From a virus: DNA of 25,884 nt. The notes under the pieces were generated by a model. That model searched no databases. It saw only the letters and a program-made list of their open reading frames with translations, and was not told the DNA's origin. The stretch covers positions 1-25,884 of the IMG/VR virus record IMGVR_UViG_3300035661_004721, one strand, 5' to 3'. The position numbers and the translations under genes are program-made. Below, piece after piece: positions 1 through 4,645 of the stretch (positions within the stretch are counted from its first letter, which is position 1; each line of letters begins with the position of its first letter).

Positions 1-303
1 ATGCCATTCAGCAACGACGTGATCGGGAAGGTGTGGAGCAAGGCGCAGTATGTGAGCCCTGACGCGGATGCCAAGGGATTCCGCAAGGATGCCTGCGGGG
101 CGTGGATTCTCTGGTCAGCGTACGGTGACCGCGACAACCTGTACGGCTGGGAAGTCGACCATATCGTTCCGGTCGCGGCTCGCGGCTCGGACGACTTGAG
201 CAATCTGCAGCCGCTCCACTGGGAGAACAACATGGCCAAGGGGGACAACGCCCGCTTGGTGTGTGCGCTCAGGGGCTCCAACGGCAAGAACGTTCCTGCA
301 TAG
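1..303 (+). CDS. HNH endonuclease, small phage type
   Basis: A 100-residue protein with a complete HNH (beta-beta-alpha metal) nuclease domain. The core is seen at residues 49-82: W50-E51, D53-H54 (general-base histidine in the DHI motif), N68 in SNLQPL, then W74-E75-N76-N77 and K80-G81-D82. Stand-alone HNH proteins of this length are common in phage genomes, often cutting DNA near packaging sites or acting with terminase (family knowledge). The ATG is the first base of the window, so its ribosome site cannot be seen; the length fits the family, so the gene is probably complete. It is on the plus strand, opposite the late genes, and is followed 12 nt after its stop by a strong terminator hairpin. 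The exact substrate is unknown. Confidence 0.85.
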   Translation: MPFSNDVIGKVWSKAQYVSPDADAKGFRKDACGAWILWSAYGDRDNLYGWEVDHIVPVAARGSDDLSNLQPLHWENNMAKGDNARLVCALRGSNGKNVPA

Positions 304-315
304 CCAGCACTCGGC

Positions 316-365
316 GCAAAAGAGATGGCCGCTCACTCAACAAAGTGGGCGGCCATCTCTTTTGC
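316..365. terminator. Bidirectional intrinsic terminator, copy 1
   Basis: Two 22-nt arms (316-337 and 344-365) pair with one mismatch around a 6-nt loop. The arms begin GCAAAAGAGATGGCCGC, so an A-run and a T-run flank the GC stem on each side. It serves the HNH gene on the plus strand and the zinc-protein gene (stop at 384-386) on the minus strand. Its core is shared with the hairpin at 748-781. Confidence 0.85.
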
Positions 366-383
366 TGGGCGAGGCGCTGAAAG

Positions 384-665
384 TTAGGTGCATTGCACCG
401 CGGACACCCAAACCACAGTCTCGTGGACCTCCAGAACCTCGTAGGTCTGGTTGCACTCTTGGCACATCGGCAGGATGTAGTGGTGCCCGCTGGCGTTGCC
501 GTGCGCATTTCGCACGTGAGCACCAACCTCAGCAGGCCCACCGCAGCCGCGGACGCAGCATGTCTCTCGTCTACTGCCAGAGTGCTTCTGGTGGTGCTTC
601 AACCAAGTCTTGCAGGGACCACACTTCCGAACCGAGGAACCGTTGACGTGGACGACCTTGGACAT
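384..665 (-). CDS. Small cysteine-rich (zinc-binding, HNH-like) protein
   Basis: A 93-residue basic protein with paired cysteines: C15xxC18, C36-C37 with C41, H50 and C68xxC71. This arrangement is that of a zinc-ribbon or treble-clef fold, and the GAH...C..CN pattern resembles degenerate HNH-type small proteins. No confident catalytic residue set is visible, so function is unknown. The chosen ATG at 665 starts MSKVVHVNGS; a longer reading from GTG at 740 would start inside the terminator hairpin and is unlikely. No good Shine-Dalgarno precedes the ATG. The gene lies alone between two near-identical terminators (316-365 and 748-781), so it is insulated from both the HNH gene and the lysis genes, as expected of a phage moron with its own promoter. 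Confidence 0.6.
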   Translation of the reverse strand: MSKVVHVNGSSVRKCGPCKTWLKHHQKHSGSRRETCCVRGCGGPAEVGAHVRNAHGNASGHHYILPMCQECNQTYEVLEVHETVVWVSAVQCT

Positions 666-747
666 GAGCGTGAGCGGAGGTTTGAGGGCCCTCCTCTTCC
701 GCTGACGCAGGAACCTTTTCGACCCTGAACGGAAGAGCACTGAAAAC

Positions 748-781
748 GACGGCCGCTCACTCGCTCGAGTGGGCGGCCGTC
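748..781. terminator. Intrinsic terminator ending the late operon, copy 2
   Basis: Perfect-looking GC stem with 15-nt arms (748-762 and 767-781; one T/G position) and a 4-nt loop, followed on the minus strand by GTTTTC. It lies 58 bp past the endolysin stop and so probably ends the late transcript. The core GGCCGCTCACTC/GAGTGGGCGGCC is shared with the terminator at 316-365, including the same single imperfect base pair. Confidence 0.8.
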
Positions 782-838
782 ATTCTTGAAGCCGCGGCCA
801 GGCGCCGAAGCGATGGACGGGCCTCCCGCGTGGTTCGA

Positions 839-1378
839 TCACGCCGCGCTGGGCAGGAGGATGCGCGCCGCCCGGGCTCGCCGCTCCTGTCGGTCGACCA
901 GGCCGTTCAGGCCGCCATTGATGGCGCGGGTCAGCCCGATGAAGTCGCCACGGTCACAGAAGAAATTGAGCCGGCGGGTTTGCCAATACCAGGCTGCCGC
1001 GCGGGCGCCGACATCTGGCTCGAGGACCAGCTCCGGATGTCCTTCCAGGTCGAGCCCGAGCCCCATCGAGGCGGCGCGGTAGTTCAGCCGACCGGTGAGC
1101 TGGATAGGTCCTCGGCCCCGGTAGCGGTAGCCGTCGCCGGGCTCGACGTTTCCGAGGTCTGTGCGGCCCTCGTAGCCCGCCTGGGCCTTGGTCGGCCCCC
1201 AGATCTCCTCCACCCATCGCAGGCCGTTCGACTCGTGACCGAGCTGCGCGAGGAAGTCGACCAGCCGGCGGGGCGTGCTGATGTCCGCCTCTTCGCAGGC
1301 GCGCTGGAGCGGCGCAGTCCACCGCGCTGCGACCTCGGCGCTGATGCCCATCGCGTCCTGCAGTGTCTTCGCGTCCAT
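839..1378 (-). CDS. Endolysin, glycoside hydrolase family 19 (chitinase-like muramidase)
   Basis: A 179-residue enzyme expected to cleave the peptidoglycan glycan at the end of the lytic cycle. GH19 marks are clear: FLAQLGHES at 42-50 with the probable catalytic Glu49, GYEGRTDLGN at 68-77 with probable second acid Glu70, and the substrate-groove motif YRGRGPIQLTGRLNY at 86-100, then TRAINGGLNG at 150-159. Length fits single-domain phage GH19 endolysins. There is no signal peptide, so release needs a holin, which the two membrane-protein genes just upstream (1504-2576) could supply. GGAG precedes the ATG by 6 nt. It is the last gene of the late operon, followed by the terminator at 748-781. 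Confidence 0.92.
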   Translation of the reverse strand: MDAKTLQDAMGISAEVAARWTAPLQRACEEADISTPRRLVDFLAQLGHESNGLRWVEEIWGPTKAQAGYEGRTDLGNVEPGDGYRYRGRGPIQLTGRLNYRAASMGLGLDLEGHPELVLEPDVGARAAAWYWQTRRLNFFCDRGDFIGLTRAINGGLNGLVDRQERRARAARILLPSAA

Positions 1379-1404
1379 GGTGTGCTCCGCGTGGTTCCTG
1401 ATGG

Positions 1405-1474
1405 GGTCGCGCCCGGACTCGAACCGGCAGCCGCTCCTGCGCGGAGTGGTGCCCCTCCCGTGGAGAGCGCGACC
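1405..1474 (-). other. Degenerate tRNA-like element
   Basis: In the 125-bp gap between endolysin and the next gene the minus strand reads a 7-bp acceptor pair (GGTCGCG/CGCGACC), a T-arm with a perfect B-box-like GGTTCGAGTCC and 4 of 5 stem pairs, and an encoded CCA directly after the acceptor. The total is only 70 nt. The D-arm has a 3-nt loop, the anticodon stem has a mismatch, its loop lacks U33, and there is no discriminator base. This is a pseudo-tRNA, a tRNA-derived remnant or chance. Confidence 0.3.
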
Positions 1475-1503
1475 AGGTGCCCGGCGCGTGCCGGGCGGTG
1501 CAA

Positions 1504-1866
1504 CTACTTGTGGACGGCCAGCATCACCACGACGGCCACCGCGGCCCCGACAGCAGCGCCGCCGACTCCAGCCAGCACCAGCCCAGGGGGAAGGCCACCA
1601 CTCATGCCCTGCGCTGTCAGCGCCGCCTGGCAGTCGGACTCATGCGCGACCAGCAGCCGCGCGCGAGTGTCGCTGAGCAGCCAGCCCGGCATCGGCGCGG
1701 GCTGCCCCTTCACGAGCTGGATGGGCGGGTCTACCGGCCCCGCGTCGACCGGCGCGCCGCCGTCGACCTGGACCAGGTCCGGGCCCGCATCGGGCTCCGC
1801 GAGGGCGGCCTGCCCCGGCGCACCCAGCGCGAGCATCCCGACCATCACGAGGACCAGCGCCTTCAT
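1504..1866 (-). CDS. Lysis-cassette membrane protein with signal peptide and C-terminal TM
   Basis: A 120-residue protein of unknown family. Residues 1-23 look like a Sec signal peptide (MKALVLVMVGMLALG, then AxA near 20-23). Residues 24-60 are rich in Pro, Asp and Gly. Residues 92-117 form one strong transmembrane segment ending in HK. Its place between holin-like and endolysin genes suggests a role in lysis, such as an auxiliary holin or spanin-like component, but no spanin motif or lipobox cysteine is seen. The ATG overlaps the stop of the upstream holin-like gene by 4 bp (1863-1866), so the two are translationally coupled. Confidence 0.65.
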   Translation of the reverse strand: MKALVLVMVGMLALGAPGQAALAEPDAGPDLVQVDGGAPVDAGPVDPPIQLVKGQPAPMPGWLLSDTRARLLVAHESDCQAALTAQGMSGGLPPGLVLAGVGGAAVGAAVAVVVMLAVHK

Positions 1867-2576
1867 CGCGCCACCCCGCCGCTCATGCTGACCAGCGCGG
1901 AGGCCACCGCGTCAGGGGTGAGGTTCGATGCCGTGGCGATCTCGACGGCGGTCGGGGTCGCCGTGACCGTCGGCAGGTCCGCGACCGCGACCTCCACCGC
2001 GATACCGAGCCGCTGCTCGAGCTGGGCGTCGGTCATGCCCAGCGAGATGTGGAACGCGCCCCATCCCTGATTGCGCAGCCAGTCGAGCGACGCGGCCCGC
2101 GCGGCGTCGGCCGCCTTCTTCTGAGCTTCCGGGTCGAGCTTGCCGTCGGGACCTCGCAGCGCGGGCGCGACGGTCTGCTCGATGAGCAGCGCGCCGACGC
2201 GGCCGGCGTCCAGGATGGCCAGGCCGAAGTGACGAATGCGGCCCTGCTTCAGGTGGCTCCAGAGCTGGGCGAGGCCCCAGAAGATGGCGCCGGTGATGGC
2301 CGTCAGCAGCGGCAGCGCGTAGGGCAGGAGCTGCTCGATGACCCAGCCGATGACGGCCGCCGAGGCCGCGCCGCCCAGGGCCGACGGGCTCGCGGGGGCA
2401 GGGGCAGGCAGGCTCTCGACCGCGGCGACGATGGATGGCGGGAAGTAGCCGGGCTGGTAGAGCGCCTGCCTGGCGGGCTCGTGTGGCGACGCGAGCGCCA
2501 GCACAGGGAGGACCGTCACGGCGGCAAGCAGGCCGCCCAGAAGCAGGGCCGCGACGTCGCGGAGGAAGATGCGCAT
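1863..2576 (-). CDS. Holin-like membrane protein (LLH-type holin candidate)
   Basis: A 237-residue membrane protein. Residues 7-30 form an N-terminal hydrophobic segment, 31-68 a Pro/Ala-rich linker, and 70-106 one or two transmembrane helices. The stretch 125-170, with RVGALLIEQTVAPALRG followed by KKAADAARAASLDWLRNQG, resembles the cytoplasmic part of LLH-family phage holins. The C-terminus (180-237) is soluble with a repeated Asp/Thr-rich helix pattern. It is larger than most holins, so a regulator or tail-spike-like membrane protein is not excluded. GGAG lies 7 nt before the ATG. It overlaps the next lysis gene by 4 bp. Confidence 0.6.
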   Translation of the reverse strand: MRIFLRDVAALLLGGLLAAVTVLPVLALASPHEPARQALYQPGYFPPSIVAAVESLPAPAPASPSALGGAASAAVIGWVIEQLLPYALPLLTAITGAIFWGLAQLWSHLKQGRIRHFGLAILDAGRVGALLIEQTVAPALRGPDGKLDPEAQKKAADAARAASLDWLRNQGWGAFHISLGMTDAQLEQRLGIAVEVAVADLPTVTATPTAVEIATASNLTPDAVASALVSMSGGVAR

Positions 2577-2642
2577 AGAGGACTCCAGCGTGGGGTGGTT
2601 GCCATGCGCGCCGAGCCCCCACGAGCCCGAAGCGCGGGAAGC

Positions 2643-2984
2643 TCAGTGGAAGAGGAAGCGCAGCAGGACACCGCCAGCGGTCACCAGTAAGAACCCCGCG
2701 CCCGCCCAGCCGCGCCAGGAGTTCATCTGGGCTCGCAGCTCCAGCAGCGCCTGGTCGACGCCCTTGCGCCACTCGGCAGCCTCGCCCAACGCCCGGCTAT
2801 GGTCGGCGACGTGCGAGCCGAGCCGCTCGGCGAAGACCGCCAGGTCGCGCCCGGTGCCGCTCTGGGCCGCGCCGACGGCGTCGACCTTCGCGGAGAGCTC
2901 GCCCACGCGCTGGCCCACTCCGCCGACCTGGGCGGAGAGGTTCGTCAGTGCGAGGAGCACGGGGTCGTTCGAGGTCGGTGGCAT
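2643..2984 (-). CDS. Coiled-coil protein with C-terminal TM, XhlA/holin-associated type
   Basis: A 113-residue protein: heptad-rich helix at about 10-85 (LLALTNLSAQVGGVGQRV, then similar), followed by one transmembrane helix at about 92-111 ending RFLFH. This plan is that of XhlA-like (hemolysin-type) proteins that work with a holin and endolysin, and the gene heads the lysis module. The ATG at 2984 is preferred because GGAAGG lies just before it; the ATG at 2996 has GGAG only one base upstream. Both are closely spaced. The late motif at 3009-3020 is 24 nt from the first and 12 nt from the second, unlike the fixed 20 nt seen elsewhere. Confidence 0.6.
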   Translation of the reverse strand: MPPTSNDPVLLALTNLSAQVGGVGQRVGELSAKVDAVGAAQSGTGRDLAVFAERLGSHVADHSRALGEAAEWRKGVDQALLELRAQMNSWRGWAGAGFLLVTAGGVLLRFLFH

Positions 2985-3008
2985 GGACCTTCCCATGCTC
3001 CGCGCAAG

Positions 3009-3020
3009 AATTTTCGCAGG
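3009..3020 (-). promoter_or_regulatory. Late motif copy 5 (lysis module)
   Basis: Minus-strand CCTGCGAAAATT, one change from the consensus CCTGCGGAAATT. It precedes the lysis genes immediately after the opposing + strand pair 3095-4105. It lies 12 nt from the ATG at 2996 and 24 nt from that at 2984. A perfect 6-bp dyad (CTCGTC/GACGAG, 3021-3034) touches it. Confidence 0.5.
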
Positions 3021-3034
3021 CTCGTCAGGACGAG
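3021..3034. promoter_or_regulatory. 6-bp dyad in the divergent intergenic region
   Basis: CTCGTC AG GACGAG is a perfect inverted repeat between the divergent lysis genes and the GhoS-like gene at 3095. It may be a small operator controlling either side. A weak sigma-70-like pair for the + gene, TTGGCA at 3054-3059 and TCTAAC at 3078-3083 (18 bp apart), lies just downstream. Confidence 0.3.
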
Positions 3035-3094
3035 GAAGCCACGGCGTCCCCGATTGGCAACGCGACCCGCTGTTGTCTCTAACCGAGGAAACCC

Positions 3095-3442
3095 ATGACG
3101 ATCTTCAACGTACGGATTCAACTTCCAGGCTCTCCGGCTGCCGAAGTCTACGAGCGGCTGCACGTCGCCATGAAGGCTGAAGGCTTTGAGCGGGAAATCA
3201 CGCTTGACGATGAGAAGCTCTATCGCCTGCCACACGGTGAGTACATCTACGTGACGTCTGGAACACCAATCTTCGGTTTTGACGACGTATGGGAAAAGGC
3301 GTGCCGCGGCGCCGCTACCGTTTCACCCAACGCAACAGTCCGCCTCTCCGAAACCTCTCACTCGATGTTTGCCAATCTTGAAGAGGTTGTGACTGCCCCA
3401 GCCGTGCCCTTGCTCAAGATGCCCCCATTCCGGCGGCGATAG
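3095..3442 (+). CDS. GhoS/DUF2622-like small protein, copy 1
   Basis: A 115-residue protein. The pattern FNVRIQL (residues 4-10), Y-x-x-L-H-x-x-M-x-x-x-G-F (19-31), Y-R-L-P-H-G-E-Y (43-50), then a helix WEKACRGAA and strand VRLSET, fits the ferredoxin-like DUF2622 family, which includes GhoS, the endoribonuclease antitoxin of the type V GhoT/GhoS pair (family knowledge). Assignment is by eye and moderate. No GhoT-like small membrane toxin is next to it. SD GAGGA lies 5 nt before the ATG. About 60 of 97 aligned residues match the second copy (3770-4105). It is transcribed against the late genes and closed by its own terminator, as a moron would be. Confidence 0.6.
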   Translation: MTIFNVRIQLPGSPAAEVYERLHVAMKAEGFEREITLDDEKLYRLPHGEYIYVTSGTPIFGFDDVWEKACRGAATVSPNATVRLSETSHSMFANLEEVVTAPAVPLLKMPPFRRR

Positions 3443-3470
3443 GCGCTCCTGCCAGCCCATCACCACGAGG

Positions 3471-3505
3471 CAAAGGCCCGCTCAAGGTGAGCGGGCCTTT
3501 GCTTT
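3471..3505 (+). terminator. Intrinsic terminator after the first GhoS-like gene
   Basis: Arms CAAAGGCCCGCTCA (3471-3484) and TGAGCGGGCCTTTG (3488-3501) pair perfectly over a 3-nt loop and are followed by CTTTT. The A-run and T-run allow action on both strands. It is absent from copy 2 of the duplication. Confidence 0.88.
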
Positions 3506-3728
3506 TGATGGCTACTGCGTTGGGCAACTCGCCGGCCACGAGCTGGCGCCAGCGAGCTCGACACATGGCTTTCCGGCGCCCCCATAGCCAGCTCAAGCCC
3601 TGGACCCGAGCGTCACGCCCGCGGCGCGGGCAGGCTCCCTCCATCGCCATTGAGCATGCAGGAGACGTATTGCGCGGGCGCAGGCCCAGGCTGCAGTCAG
3701 GGACCCGGCAACCTCTGCGTCCCACTAC

Positions 3729-4180
3729 GGCAAGACGACCCCGCTGGCACTACTCAACAAGAAAAATCAATGACCTTCTTCAACGTGCGGATTCAGCTCC
3801 CGGGCTCTCCATCCACTGCAACCTATGACCTGCTGCACGCCGAGATGGAAGCCGAGGGGTTTTCACGCTTGGCGCGGGCCAACGACAACAAGGTCTTTCG
3901 CCTGCCACATGGTGAGTATCTCTATTCGACCTCCGGAACGCCCCCGTTTGCCTTTGAGGACATCTGGCAGAAGGCGTGTCGAGCCGCGACCAAGGTCTCG
4001 CCCCAGGCGGCCGTCCGTCTCTCCGAAACCGTCCAGACGATGTTCATCAACCTCGAAGAGGTTCCTCCGGCGCGGTCGTTCCCAGACATCGTCATCATGG
4101 GATAGGGCCACGCCCCGTCCGGCATCTCGTTGGCCACGAGGTGATGCCAGCGAGCTTGAGCAGGGCTTTCCGATGCACGC
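3729..4180 (+). repeat. Tandem duplication unit, copy 2
   Basis: Second unit: upstream homology GGCAAGACGACCCCGCTGG at 3729-3747, the gene 3770-4105, and the noncoding tail 4121-4180, which matches 3523-3580 at roughly three quarters of positions and can fold (GGCATC/GATGCC with CGT/ACG). The 3581-3728 stretch between the units contains no convincing gene. Confidence 0.65.
3770..4105 (+). CDS. GhoS/DUF2622-like small protein, copy 2
   Basis: A 111-residue paralogue of 3095-3442. FNVRIQLPGSP, the LH..M.AEGF.R block, FRLPHGEYLYSTSGTP and VRLSETVQTMF.NLEEV are kept; the C-terminus after residue 97 and the segment 33-41 differ. The start is the ATG at 3770, where similarity to copy 1 begins and an AAGAAA stretch precedes; a reading frame open upstream to 3650 is not supported. 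No terminator follows it, so its transcript runs into the convergent tail-fibre gene ending at 4193. Two diverged copies side by side suggest either different targets or a toxin/antitoxin-like pair, but nothing in the sequence decides this. Confidence 0.6.
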   Translation: MTFFNVRIQLPGSPSTATYDLLHAEMEAEGFSRLARANDNKVFRLPHGEYLYSTSGTPPFAFEDIWQKACRAATKVSPQAAVRLSETVQTMFINLEEVPPARSFPDIVIMG

Positions 4181-4192
4181 CAGGCCAGCGGC

Positions 4193-4633
4193 TCATACCA
4201 AGAAGCTGACGCCGTCGAGCGAGATCAGGTTGTTGGCGCCCACGGTGGGCACGACCGTGCCCGTCGAGGCGACCTCGACCATGCCGTAGATGTTCGCCGC
4301 GCCGTTGTAGCTGGCCACCGCGAACTGGTGGTTTTTGGCAGGCCGGAAGCCGGCCGCCAGCGTGAAGGCCGAGGCTCCCATGGTGCCGCTCTTGATGCTA
4401 CCTTGCAGCCATACGCGGCCGAATGGGTCGAGGTAGTAGCCCGCGTTCTCGTAGACAGGGCCGCCACCCACGAAGTTGACCCAGCTGTTCGTGAAGGTGG
4501 GCGTCTGCAGCGAAACGAACGTGCCCGAGCCGGAGCCAAAGGCGAGGCTCGCCGCGCCGGTGCCCGTCGAGTAGAGCAGTTGCTTGGCGGCCGTGGGGGC
4601 GGCCCCTGCGGCGTAGAAGTCGAGGACTGGCAT
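4193..4633 (-). CDS. Tail fibre / receptor-binding tip protein
   Basis: A 146-residue protein rich in Gly, Ser, Thr and aromatic residues. Residues 49-62 (NSWVNFVGGGPVYE), GRVWLQGSIKSG at 72-83, and FTLAAGFRPA at 90-99 are the usual pattern of small C-terminal fibre domains (a 'LPAGFRP' type beta domain), ending with a hydrophobic strand LDGVSFLV. Such proteins form the distal adsorption device. It follows the tail hub gene by 12 nt, with AAGGAG as its ribosome site. It is the last gene of the tail module and meets the + strand moron tail to tail. Confidence 0.75.
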   Translation of the reverse strand: MPVLDFYAAGAAPTAAKQLLYSTGTGAASLAFGSGSGTFVSLQTPTFTNSWVNFVGGGPVYENAGYYLDPFGRVWLQGSIKSGTMGASAFTLAAGFRPAKNHQFAVASYNGAANIYGMVEVASTGTVVPTVGANNLISLDGVSFLV

Positions 4634-4645
4634 GGAAGCTTCTCC

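Larger units (their letters stand above)
3056..3580 (+). repeat. Tandem duplication unit, copy 1
   Basis: Unit containing the first GhoS-like gene. Homology with copy 2 starts upstream of the gene (GGCAA..CGACCC.GCTG at 3056-3072) and continues past it into a noncoding tail at 3523-3580 (CTCG..GGCCACGAG.TG..GCCAGCGAGCT..GA). A terminator sits between gene and tail in this copy only. Confidence 0.7.

Noticed and set aside
3650-3769. Upstream extension of the second GhoS-like gene
   Set aside because: Similarity to copy 1 begins exactly at ATG 3770 and the extension has no counterpart or ribosome site.
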